A model generated the notes under the pieces. The model saw only the letters and a list, made by a program, of their open reading frames with translations. It ran no database searches and was not told the origin of the DNA. Positions 43,886-51,668 of a DNA stretch of 64,000 nt are shown piece after piece. Every line of letters begins with the position of its first letter. Within the stretch, counting starts at the first letter, position 1. Both the position numbers and the translations under genes were made by a program. The stretch is taken from assembly GCF_014648475.1 (NCBI RefSeq), contig NZ_BMRE01000025.1:54560-118559 (forward strand). The letters run 5' to 3'. Source of the stretch: Lentzea flava (GTDB lineage Bacteria > Actinomycetota > Actinomycetes > Mycobacteriales > Pseudonocardiaceae).

Positions 43886-45105
43886 CCTGGACCGGTTTCG
43901 GCGACAGCTGGACGAACCCTGACAACGTAGCAGGTGGAGGTCTTGCTGAGTCGTTCGTTCAGACGATCGACTCGGCCAGCCGCCTCAGCGAAGGCGATTT
44001 CGCCGAGTTCGGCATGAACCTCGCGGCGACCGGGCTGGACGCGCTCGGCGCGTGGATGGACCCCGTGGGCGCTCTGGCCACAGCGGGCATCGGCTGGCTG
44101 ATCGAACATCTCAGCTTCCTCCGCGAGCCGCTGGACTGGCTGGCCGGCAGTGGCGACAAGATCAAGGCCGCGGTGACCACCTGGAACCAGGTCGCTGCGG
44201 ACCTCCGCAACGTCGGCGAACAGCAGGACAAGGCGGTGAAGAGCGAGCTGCCGTGCTGGGAGCAGGGCACTGCGGCCGAGAAGTTCCGCCAGAGCCAGGG
44301 CGAGTTGGCCACCGAGATCGCTGCGGTGTCGAAGATGTGCACCTTCGTCGCCTCCGAGATCGCCAGTGCGGGCACCATCACCGCGGCCATCCGCGGCATG
44401 ATCCGTGACCTCATCGCACTGTTCATCTGGGAAGTGATCCGCAACGCCGTCATTGCACTCGCGTCGTCGTGGGTCTCGCTCGGCAGTTCCCTCGCGGCGT
44501 TCGGAGCATGGGCGGTCGGACGCGGCGCTGTGGTCCTCGGCAAGATCACCCAGCAACTTGCCAAACTCGTCAAGCTCGTGGCCCGGATCATGAGTCGTCT
44601 CAAGGGACTCTTCGGTCAGCTGGGTGACGTGCTCAGGCGCCTCGGCCGCTTCGGCAAAGGCGGTGGCACGAGCGCCCCGCAAGCCCCTCGCATCCCGTCG
44701 ACCCGCGGAGACGGACTCGCGGATGCGGGTAAGCGCCTGGAGGACTGGGGCAACTCACGCCCGAATCTCGGCGACGTCGGCGACCAGGTCAAGCAGGCCG
44801 GCCGCGAGTTCAAGGACGGCTACGGAGATGCGGGCAACGTCTGGAGGAACAAGTACGAAGAGCCGTACCAGCAGAAGGTTCCGCAGCCGTCTCAGCCGTT
44901 CCAGGAGGCCGTCGGCGCCTACACGCCGTACAAGCCGCGTACGCGTCCTGACGGCACCGTGGCGCCGCATTCCTTGCCCAACGTCGAGGACGGTGGCTGG
45001 ATCGCCAAGGCGACGGCTGATCACCTGCGTGAGTGGGCCAAGTACGACGAGCTGGAGAACCAGGGCAGGACGTTTCCGCGCCAGCAAGGATCTTTGGACG
45101 AATGA
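43882..45105 (+). CDS. CpnT-N-terminal-like ESX effector candidate
   Basis: 407 residues. The segment EPLDWLAGSGDKIKAAVTTW and the helices that follow match the WXG100-like trafficking region seen at the N-terminus of CpnT and many actinomycete polymorphic toxins. A hydrophobic stretch (AIRGMIRDLIALFIWEVIRN to FGAWAVGRGAVVLG) could insert in membranes. The last 130 residues are charged and aromatic (VGAYTPYKPRTRPDGTVAPH ... DHLREWAKYDEL) with no domain I recognise; this is where a toxin would be. The adjacent membrane protein could be its immunity partner (inference). Confidence 0.7.
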   Translation: MTWTGFGDSWTNPDNVAGGGLAESFVQTIDSASRLSEGDFAEFGMNLAATGLDALGAWMDPVGALATAGIGWLIEHLSFLREPLDWLAGSGDKIKAAVTTWNQVAADLRNVGEQQDKAVKSELPCWEQGTAAEKFRQSQGELATEIAAVSKMCTFVASEIASAGTITAAIRGMIRDLIALFIWEVIRNAVIALASSWVSLGSSLAAFGAWAVGRGAVVLGKITQQLAKLVKLVARIMSRLKGLFGQLGDVLRRLGRFGKGGGTSAPQAPRIPSTRGDGLADAGKRLEDWGNSRPNLGDVGDQVKQAGREFKDGYGDAGNVWRNKYEEPYQQKVPQPSQPFQEAVGAYTPYKPRTRPDGTVAPHSLPNVEDGGWIAKATADHLREWAKYDELENQGRTFPRQQGSLDE

Positions 45106-45710
45106 CCAGGACGAGGCCTCCGTTCCAGCCGAAGAAGCTGCTGCTCGCGACCGTGAGCGTTGCCGTGCCCACGCTCACCGGGTTCTTGAGCAGCACCGGC
45201 CGAGTGGGTGTGATCCTGCCGCTGGCGTTTCTGTCCATGGCGGCTCTGCCGTTCTACATCGCGTCGGTGGGGAACTACCGGCCCAAGGGCGAGCGGTGGA
45301 TGCTTCTGCCGGCGCTCGCGCTCTTCATCGGCAGCGTCTTCCCCGCAGGCATCGGTGGACACTCACTCTGGCTCACCGCGTTCGGCGAGACGTTGCACTG
45401 CCGCGTCGACAACATCGAGAGGCACAGCAGCAGCCGTGGATCCGACTCGTTCAGCGCTGATCTGGACTGCGGCGGCAGGAAACTGACTTTCTTTCCCACC
45501 AACTTCCGGTCAGTCAAGCCGATCAACACCGAGTTCGACGTCGTCGTCGACAAGACCGGTTTCTTCAGCAGCTTGGAACCCGACCAGGTTTCCTGGTGGC
45601 ACAACCTGCTGTTCCTGACAGGCCTGCTGATCAACGGCCTGTTCATCTTTCTCGTGGCCTGGCTCCCAGTGCGCGAACCGCTGCCTTTAGTCGCCGAGAG
45701 GGCTGAGTAG
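45102..45710 (+). CDS. Membrane protein closing the ESX cassette
   Basis: 202 residues with three N-terminal hydrophobic helices, an outside or cytosolic domain containing HSLWLTAFGETLHCRVDNIE, and a C-terminal helix (LLFLTGLLINGLFIFLVAWL). Unknown function. It overlaps the effector-like gene by 4 bp. The C-terminal half of the chimeric gene at 46559 resembles residues about 75-150 of this protein, so a second family member once existed here. Confidence 0.72.
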   Translation: MTRTRPPFQPKKLLLATVSVAVPTLTGFLSSTGRVGVILPLAFLSMAALPFYIASVGNYRPKGERWMLLPALALFIGSVFPAGIGGHSLWLTAFGETLHCRVDNIERHSSSRGSDSFSADLDCGGRKLTFFPTNFRSVKPINTEFDVVVDKTGFFSSLEPDQVSWWHNLLFLTGLLINGLFIFLVAWLPVREPLPLVAERAE

Positions 45711-45741
45711 GCGCACACGTTGCGCTCACTCAAGATCCTCG

Positions 45742-46003
45742 ATGATCAAAAAGCTTGATGCGATGAAGGAAGAGCTCGAGAAGATCTTGGAGAAGAGGGC
45801 TGACCTGAGCGTGGAAGCAAAGCTCGGCCGTGGATACGCCCAGGACCAACACAGATTTCGGCAAGCAGGCAATCCAGCAGATCTTGGACGTCAACAAAGC
45901 GATCGACTCGCTCAAGACGCAGATCGAGAAGAGCCGTGCCTCGTACCACAACGTCGACCAGGCCGGCGCCGACTCGCTCAAGAAACTCAACGGGAAGTCA
46001 TGA
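45742..46003 (+). pseudogene. Truncated, frameshifted copy of the 40086 hairpin gene
   Basis: The first frame reads MIKKLDAMKEELEKILEKRA..., matching residues from about 62 of the 40086 protein. Near 45850 the match jumps to the +1 frame (NTDFGKQAIQQILDVNKAID, then TQIEKSRASYHNVDQAGADS) and ends NGKS-stop exactly like the intact gene. The first 60 or so codons are absent and there is a short deletion plus a one-base shift at the break. The copy is thus a remnant heading a second, decayed ESX cassette. Confidence 0.75.
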
Positions 46004-46536
46004 AGCGCATCCTCATCGCCACCCTGATCGGGCTGTCGGCGCTCACTGCAGCCTGCACTGGCACGACTGGGAACCCCACTCCGGCCCCTACCACGGGCGG
46101 CGGCACGCCGACGAGCGACAGCAACGCGTCGTCACGACTGAAGTCGATCAAGCCGTGCGACCTGCTCACCGGCTCTGACGCAACTGGCCTCGGCCTCGAG
46201 CTCCCTGGTGAGGCGGAGAAGGTCGCGACCTCCGACGGTTGTTCATGGAAGGTCACCGGGAATGGACGGCTTCGTGCCGGTATCCGCACCGAATCCGGCA
46301 TCAAGGACCTGAACTTGCAAGGCGACAAGGTCTCTGAGATCAAGGTCGGCAAGTACGACGCGACCAAGGTCGAGGCACCGGACGGAGCCAAGTCACAGTG
46401 CACCATCGTGATCGGAGTTACTGAGAAGTCGTCCGTTGCGGTCATCGCGACCTTGAACCTCTCCTCAGAAGACACCGCAGCCGCGTGCCAGCGCGCGTCC
46501 AAGGCTGCCGATCTGATCGCCCCGAAGCTGCCGTAA
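46000..46536 (+). CDS. DUF3558 lipoprotein, second copy
   Basis: 178 residues, intact: lipobox LTAAC, Thr/Pro linker, DUF3558 domain (SIKPCDLLTGSDATGLGLE ... DGCSWKVTGNGRLRAGIR). A close paralogue of the 40538 protein. ATG 46000 overlaps the end of the hairpin remnant just as in the first cassette. Confidence 0.82.
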   Translation: MKRILIATLIGLSALTAACTGTTGNPTPAPTTGGGTPTSDSNASSRLKSIKPCDLLTGSDATGLGLELPGEAEKVATSDGCSWKVTGNGRLRAGIRTESGIKDLNLQGDKVSEIKVGKYDATKVEAPDGAKSQCTIVIGVTEKSSVAVIATLNLSSEDTAAACQRASKAADLIAPKLP

Positions 46537-46558
46537 CAACGCCCGTGGCGGGAATCTC

Positions 46559-47176
46559 ATGGCGCCCGTCAAGCCCGCAGTTCCAACGCCGAACGCGAAC
46601 TACGCAGGCCAACGGCATGAACACATGAAGTCCATGGTCGCCGAGAACTACGTTCCTGACACCGCCACCACTGTCAGTGAGGTGTGGAAGGCAATCGGCA
46701 ACACGTTCAAGGAGCTAGCGACCGACTTCAACATCCCGATCATCGTCGTCGCGGCGATCGCCTTCATGTCGTCGTTGGGTACCAAGTCCCTGTGGCTCTC
46801 CATCTTCGGGGACACCGTGGACGATCGCGTGGTGACCGAGCGCTCGTCTCACACGCCTCGTCGATCGCCGACCTACTACTGGAACGAGTTGAGTTGCGGT
46901 CCACTTCGGATCACCTACCAACCCGGCCCCGGCTATTCGACCAAGCCGGTTGGCGAGCGGATTGACCTCGCGGACTACGCGGAGCCAGGCACGATCGTGG
47001 CGCACACGCGGTCACGCGCGAGGCGGCGGTTCCTCAAGCGCGTGACCGCGTGCCCTCCCCGAGGCAAGAACATACGGCCATTCGGCCGCAACGTGACAGA
47101 ACGTCACGTAATTGGCCACAATTTGTCAACTCTGCCGAGCACTCCGCCATCCTCGGGCTACCAGACAGCGCAGTGA
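46559..47176 (+). CDS. Chimeric ESX protein: PPE-like N-terminus fused to membrane-protein tail
   Basis: 205 residues. Residues 1-59 closely match the start of the 41099 PPE-like protein (shared ends AWKAIGNTFKELATDFS versus VWKAIGNTFKELATDFN). From residue 60 the sequence becomes a membrane helix (IPIIVVAAIAFMSSLG) and then resembles the 45102 membrane protein (KSLWLSIFGDTVDDRV against HSLWLTAFGETLHCRV). The genes that would lie between in an intact cassette are missing. This is best read as a deletion fusion. It may be expressed, but a function is doubtful. Confidence 0.65.
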   Translation: MAPVKPAVPTPNANYAGQRHEHMKSMVAENYVPDTATTVSEVWKAIGNTFKELATDFNIPIIVVAAIAFMSSLGTKSLWLSIFGDTVDDRVVTERSSHTPRRSPTYYWNELSCGPLRITYQPGPGYSTKPVGERIDLADYAEPGTIVAHTRSRARRRFLKRVTACPPRGKNIRPFGRNVTERHVIGHNLSTLPSTPPSSGYQTAQ

Positions 47177-47380
47177 GACCCCGCGCTGTCGTCGTCCAGC
47201 CCGTTTGCCCTCGTTCGGCGCATTGACAATACGCAATTCACAGCACCTTACCCTATTCCGATCTGGAACGACTATTGTGCCTGCTATCTGCAGCCAAGGC
47301 ATGGGAAATACGTGTCCACCAACCCTCTGACCAGCACAAACGCGAAGCTATAGATTCAATGACAGAAAGTGGACAAGACA
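47177..47380. other. AT-rich gap after the ESX remnant
   Basis: About 200 bp without a convincing gene, richer in A/T than the flanks. It contains an exact TTGACA (47223-47228), but the following TACCCT is 20 bases away and TATTGT farther still, so the promoter call is weak. It is the likely control region of the two small genes that follow. Confidence 0.35.
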
Positions 47381-47875
47381 ATGTCAACTCCGACGTCGAC
47401 GAAAGGAAGCGATTCTCCGAAGCCACGCGGCGACGTGGTGTGCTTCCCCTGCGCAGCCGCGCACCGCGACGAGGAGTTCACGGGCGTCGCCATTCGCGAG
47501 TGCCGAGTGGAAGTGTCCGGCAACGCCGGAGTGGAGTCGCGGGAAGCGGTGCGACGCAGCGGGCTGTCGGCGTTGGCCGTGGTGCTGTTCGCCGGCAGCG
47601 CGTTGCTGCTCGGGTTGTGGCGGCTGGCCGGGGGCAGCGGCGCGGGCGGGGTGCGGTTCGGGCTCGGGCTGCGCGTGCGGCGGGGCTTGCCGCTCGGGCC
47701 GTTCGGGCTCGGGTGGGTGGTGGGCGCGAGCGGGCTGTTCTTCGCGCTCTTCAGGTTCAGCGGCGTGATGTGCAGGCCCAGGTACTACGACGGGTGCGAG
47801 CCGGGGAGCGGCGACGGCGGCATCGCGATCACCGCCGTGTTGGTCGCCGGAGGAACGAGCAGGGAAAGCCCATGA
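47381..47875 (+). CDS. Hypothetical membrane protein with cysteine motif
   Basis: About 164 residues. The N-terminal part has RGDVVCFPCAAAHRDEEF, a possible metal or redox site, and the rest has two or three hydrophobic stretches (LSALAVVLFAGSALLLGLW, WVVGASGLFFALFRF). Codon use is strongly G/C-biased, so it looks coding. I recognise no family. The start is uncertain (GTG 47369, ATG 47359 or ATG 47381). It overlaps the next gene by 4 bp. Confidence 0.55.
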   Translation: MSTPTSTKGSDSPKPRGDVVCFPCAAAHRDEEFTGVAIRECRVEVSGNAGVESREAVRRSGLSALAVVLFAGSALLLGLWRLAGGSGAGGVRFGLGLRVRRGLPLGPFGLGWVVGASGLFFALFRFSGVMCRPRYYDGCEPGSGDGGIAITAVLVAGGTSRESP

Positions 47876-48162
47876 GCGAACGGAACTTCAAGATCAGCGG
47901 GCGCTCCAGAGGCGGGGACGTCCACATCGGACACATCAAGGACGTCAGTGCGGTGCTGCGGCTCCTCGACGAGTTGCGTGAGGACCTCAACGACGCCCAG
48001 GCGCCTACGTCGACCATCGAGGTGGTCGACGACCTGCGGGTCGAGGCGCGCAAACCCAAGCCCGGCAGGGACGTTGTCGAGCACCTGATGGAGAAGCTGG
48101 CCGACCGCGGGCTCGGTGAGCAGGTGAAGGAGCTGCAGAAGGCCTTTGACGTGCTCTTCTAG
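47872..48162 (+). CDS. Hypothetical small protein
   Basis: 96 residues, N-terminus NFKISGRSRGGDVHIGHIKD (looks beta-rich) followed by charged helices (VLRLLDELREDLNDA, VVEHLMEKLADRGLGEQVKE). No family recognised. The ATGA overlap with the membrane protein gene suggests the two act together. Its stop is interleaved with the prmC stop in CTAG (48159-48162). Confidence 0.65.
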   Translation: MSERNFKISGRSRGGDVHIGHIKDVSAVLRLLDELREDLNDAQAPTSTIEVVDDLRVEARKPKPGRDVVEHLMEKLADRGLGEQVKELQKAFDVLF

Positions 48163-49025
48163 ACTTTGCGGGCGGTCGCGAACCTGGGGCGGCCCGCCAG
48201 GTCGGTGTGGTCAGCAACGTCCGTGAGCACGCGGCGGGCCGACAGGAGTGCTGGGACGGACTCGCCCTGCGTGTCGTCGTGTTCGATGCCGACGGAGCCG
48301 CCCGGTTTGAGCCAGCGGGCCGCGGCGGACACCACGTGCCGGATCACGTCCAGGCCGTCGGTGCCGGAGAACACCGCGTGGTGCGGATCGTGCACGCCCA
48401 CCTCGGGCTGCACGGGAGTTCCCTCTGGCACGTAAGGGGGATTGCAGACCACGAGGTCGACCTGACCGTCCAGATCGGACAGCAGGGACGGGTCGGTGGC
48501 GTCGCCCGAGTGCAGGCGGATCGGGGTGTCTCCGGCTGCCGCGCGCGCGTCCGCGTTGCGGCGGGTCCACGCGAGGGCTTGCGGGTCGATCTCGACCGCG
48601 TGCACCACCGCGTCCGGGCGGGCATGCGCGATCGACAGGGCCAGTGCGCCCGTGCCGGTGCACAGGTCGACCACCACGGGCGAGGTGACGCCCACGAGTG
48701 CCTTCAGGCCCCACTCCATCAGCAGTTCGGTCTCCGGCCGGGGGACGAACACGCCTGGGCCGACCTCGACCGTGATGGCGCCCATGGGGGCCCAGCCGAG
48801 GATGTGCTGCAACGGAATGCGCGAGGCCCGGAGGCGGACCAGCTTGTGCAGCTGGTCGATCACCGGTGGATCGACCAGCGGGATGAGCGGCAGCCGTCCG
48901 CGTTCCACGCCGAGCACGTGCGCGGCCAGGTACTCCGCGTCGACGCGTGGGCTGTCCACGCCGGCCTCGGCGAGGATCTTGGCCGCCTCGGAGATGGCGA
49001 GGCGGAGCGGCTGCCGGTTCATCAT
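48159..49025 (-). CDS. prmC: Peptide chain release factor N5-glutamine methyltransferase PrmC
   Basis: 288 residues. It methylates the GGQ glutamine of release factors. The helical N-terminal factor-binding domain (ISEAAKILAEAGVDSPRVDA) precedes the SAM domain with DLCTGTGALALSIA and the catalytic NPPY in VVCNPPYVPEG. Its target gene prfA is nearby, but a thioesterase gene and lpdA now separate them. Two adjacent ATGs (49025, 49022) are possible starts. Confidence 0.95.
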   Translation of the reverse strand: MMNRQPLRLAISEAAKILAEAGVDSPRVDAEYLAAHVLGVERGRLPLIPLVDPPVIDQLHKLVRLRASRIPLQHILGWAPMGAITVEVGPGVFVPRPETELLMEWGLKALVGVTSPVVVDLCTGTGALALSIAHARPDAVVHAVEIDPQALAWTRRNADARAAAGDTPIRLHSGDATDPSLLSDLDGQVDLVVCNPPYVPEGTPVQPEVGVHDPHHAVFSGTDGLDVIRHVVSAAARWLKPGGSVGIEHDDTQGESVPALLSARRVLTDVADHTDLAGRPRFATARKV

Positions 49026-49040
49026 CAGCGAGAAGGTATC

Positions 49041-50426
49041 TCAGAAGTTGATCATGTGCCCGGCCAGGCCGTGCACCGCTTCCTTGACGGCCTCGGAGAG
49101 GGTCGGGTGCGCGTGGACGTTGCGCGCGACCTCGTGGACGGTGAGGTCCCACTGCTGCGCCAGCGTGAGCTCGGGCAGGAGTTCGGTGGCCTCGGGGCCG
49201 ATGATGTGGCCGCCGAGCAGCTCGCCGTGCGTCTTGTCGCTGATCAGCTTCACGAAGCCGCCGGGCTCGGCCAGGCCGTGCGCCTTGCCGTTCGCGGTGA
49301 ACGGGAACTTCGCGACCTGGACGTCGAAGCCCTTCTCGCGGGCCTGCGCCTCGGTGTAGCCGAACGACGCGATCTGCGGCTGGCAGAACGTCGCCCGCGG
49401 GATCATCACGTAGTCGAGCTCCATCGTCTCGGCACCCGCGATGGTCTCCGCGGCGATGATGCCCATCGACTCGGCGGTGTGCGCGAGCATCAGCTTCGCG
49501 GTGACGTCACCGATGGCGAAGATGTGCGGCACGGAGGTGCGGCCGCGGCCGTCGATGTCGATCGCGCCGCGCTCGGTCAGCTTCACGCCGGTGTTCTCCA
49601 GGCCGTAGCCCTCGACGCGCGGCACGAAACCGATGGCCTGCATGACCTTGTCGGCTTCCAGGACTTCCTGGGCGCCGTTCTTCGTCACGGTGACGCGGAC
49701 CTTGGGGCCGGACTCGTCGATCGACTCCACGCGGGTGCCGACGCGCACGTCGATGCCCAGCTTCTTGTAGCGCTTGAGCAGCTCGGCGGAGATCTCTTCG
49801 TCTTCAAGGGGCACCATGCGGTCGAGGAACTCGACGATGGTGACCTTCACGCCGTAGTTGTGCATGACGTAGGCGAACTCGACGCCGATCGCGCCAGCGC
49901 CGGCGATGATGATCGACTCCGGCAGCTCCTCGGTCATGATCTGCTCTTCGTAGGTCACGACGCGGTCGGACTTCTGCGTGTTCGGCAGCATCCTGGTCGT
50001 CGCGCCCACCGCGATGATCGCGTGGCCGAACGTGATCGTCTCGCCGTTCACGGTCAGCGTGTGGTCGTCGGTGAAGTTGGCCCACCCGTTGTACTCGGTG
50101 ATGCCGTTCTTCTTCATGAGGAAGTGCACGCCCTTGACGCGCCCGTCCGCGACCTTGCGGCTGCGCTGCCACGCAGCGCTGTAGTCGAAGCTGACGGTGC
50201 CGTCGACCTTGATGCCGAACGTCTTCTGCTCGTGCGTGAAGATGTGCGCGAGCTCGGCGTTGCGCAGGAGAGCCTTCGACGGGATGCAGCCCACGTTCAG
50301 GCAGACGCCGCCCCAGTACTTCTCCTCGACAACGGCGGTCTTCAGCCCGAGCTGAGCCGCCCGGATCGCGGCGACGTACCCGCCGGGACCCGCACCCACG
50401 ACGACGACATCAAAGTGTGCGCTCAT
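49041..50426 (-). CDS. lpdA: Dihydrolipoyl dehydrogenase
   Basis: 461-residue flavoprotein disulfide reductase. The FAD site is DVVVVGAGPGGYVAAI, the redox disulfide WGGVCLNVGCIPSK, the NAD site IIIAGAGAIGVEFAYV, and the catalytic His-Glu pair is in HAHPTLSEAV. It reoxidises lipoamide of 2-oxoacid dehydrogenase complexes or the glycine cleavage system. ATG 50426 chosen; GTG 50432 is possible. Part of a two-gene insert between prfA and prmC. Confidence 0.95.
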   Translation of the reverse strand: MSAHFDVVVVGAGPGGYVAAIRAAQLGLKTAVVEEKYWGGVCLNVGCIPSKALLRNAELAHIFTHEQKTFGIKVDGTVSFDYSAAWQRSRKVADGRVKGVHFLMKKNGITEYNGWANFTDDHTLTVNGETITFGHAIIAVGATTRMLPNTQKSDRVVTYEEQIMTEELPESIIIAGAGAIGVEFAYVMHNYGVKVTIVEFLDRMVPLEDEEISAELLKRYKKLGIDVRVGTRVESIDESGPKVRVTVTKNGAQEVLEADKVMQAIGFVPRVEGYGLENTGVKLTERGAIDIDGRGRTSVPHIFAIGDVTAKLMLAHTAESMGIIAAETIAGAETMELDYVMIPRATFCQPQIASFGYTEAQAREKGFDVQVAKFPFTANGKAHGLAEPGGFVKLISDKTHGELLGGHIIGPEATELLPELTLAQQWDLTVHEVARNVHAHPTLSEAVKEAVHGLAGHMINF

Positions 50427-50437
50427 AAGCACACACC

Positions 50438-51646
50438 CTAGGTCCCGAGCTGCTCCCGCAAGAACTCAACCGTCCGTTTCCAGGCGTTCGCCTGGGCGTG
50501 CGCTGTGGCGTGCGGAACACCACCACCCGAGAAGGTGACACCGGGCCCCGGATAGGTCACGTCGGTCGCCGGACGGTGCGGCGGGCCCGCGATCAGGTGT
50601 CCTGCCTCGGGATACACGACGTGCTCGTACGGGAACGGGTGCTCGTGGTCCTTCAACCGGCGCATCGCGACCTCGCTCAGCTCGACGCACGGCCACCCGT
50701 CGTCGTGTCCGGACGAGATGAGCAACACACCGCCGACGATGTTCTCGACGCGGATCTCGGTGTCCTCGGGGATGCCGTCGGACGTGTCGAACGCGAGCCG
50801 CAACGGCACGGGTTCGCCGTTGACGATCTTCGCCCGCAGCTCCTCGCTCACGTAGTACGGCAGGTACGGCAGCGGCTCACCCTTGTAGGTCCAGGACGCC
50901 GCCTCGTACGAGAGCTTCTGCAGCAGGTTGGCGCCCGGCCCGATGCCCTGGGTCACGACGCCGCTGCCGACCACGCTGACAACAGCCCTGACCTGTGGAT
51001 ACATCGAACCCACCAGCAACGCCAGCTCACCGCCGCGCGAGCCGCCGACGATGCCGATCTCGCCGGACCGTTCGGCCAGGTAGTCGATCGCGGTGCCGAA
51101 GTACTCGAGCGGGATGTCCACGAGGTGCTCCGGCAGGCCCTTCATCCCGAAGTAGCCGAGCGCGAACGTCACGAACCCGTGCGCGGCCAGGAGCGCCGCG
51201 TCGGTCTCGTGCAAACCGCCCTCAGAGCCACCGAGCACGATCACGCCCGGCAGGTCGCCTCCGTCGTCCTCAGGGGCGAACAGAGTGCCCACCAGACCGT
51301 TCTCGCGGACCTCCAGCCGCTCGACGCCCTCGGGCACGGTCAGCCGCCGCAACGCGATCTCACCGGCACCCTCGACCGACAGGCACATCGGCCCCGGCTT
51401 GCCGCCGGTGCGTTCGAGCGACCAGAACAGGCCCATCGGATCGACACCGTGATAGGTGCCCTCACGAGGGGCGTGCCGGGTGAGGTCCACGACGCCGCGC
51501 TCGTCGGCGATGAAGACACCGTGGGACGCACGGTCTCCTGTGGACAGTTGAACGACGACCTCGTCGCCGGGCGGAAGGCCCACGACGATGATGTCGACCG
51601 GTTGGTCGAGGGGTGCGGTCTGCGGATTCACCAGGATCTCGGCCAC
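50438..51646 (-). CDS. Acyl-CoA thioesterase/BAAT family alpha/beta hydrolase
   Basis: 402 residues in two parts: an N-terminal beta-sandwich of the acyl-CoA thioester hydrolase/BAAT type (DIIVVGLPPGDEVVVQL, YHGVDPMGLFWSLE) and a C-terminal alpha/beta hydrolase. The nucleophile Ser is in IGIVGGSRGGELAL (Ser rather than the Cys of conjugating BAAT enzymes), Asp in SSGHDDGWP and His in PEAGHLIAGPP. It likely hydrolyses acyl-CoAs; the acyl group is unknown. It lies directly upstream of lpdA and 22 bp after prfA. Confidence 0.88.
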   Translation of the reverse strand: MAEILVNPQTAPLDQPVDIIVVGLPPGDEVVVQLSTGDRASHGVFIADERGVVDLTRHAPREGTYHGVDPMGLFWSLERTGGKPGPMCLSVEGAGEIALRRLTVPEGVERLEVRENGLVGTLFAPEDDGGDLPGVIVLGGSEGGLHETDAALLAAHGFVTFALGYFGMKGLPEHLVDIPLEYFGTAIDYLAERSGEIGIVGGSRGGELALLVGSMYPQVRAVVSVVGSGVVTQGIGPGANLLQKLSYEAASWTYKGEPLPYLPYYVSEELRAKIVNGEPVPLRLAFDTSDGIPEDTEIRVENIVGGVLLISSGHDDGWPCVELSEVAMRRLKDHEHPFPYEHVVYPEAGHLIAGPPHRPATDVTYPGPGVTFSGGGVPHATAHAQANAWKRTVEFLREQLGT

Positions 51647-51668
51647 AACGCGCCCCTCTCACGTCGGT

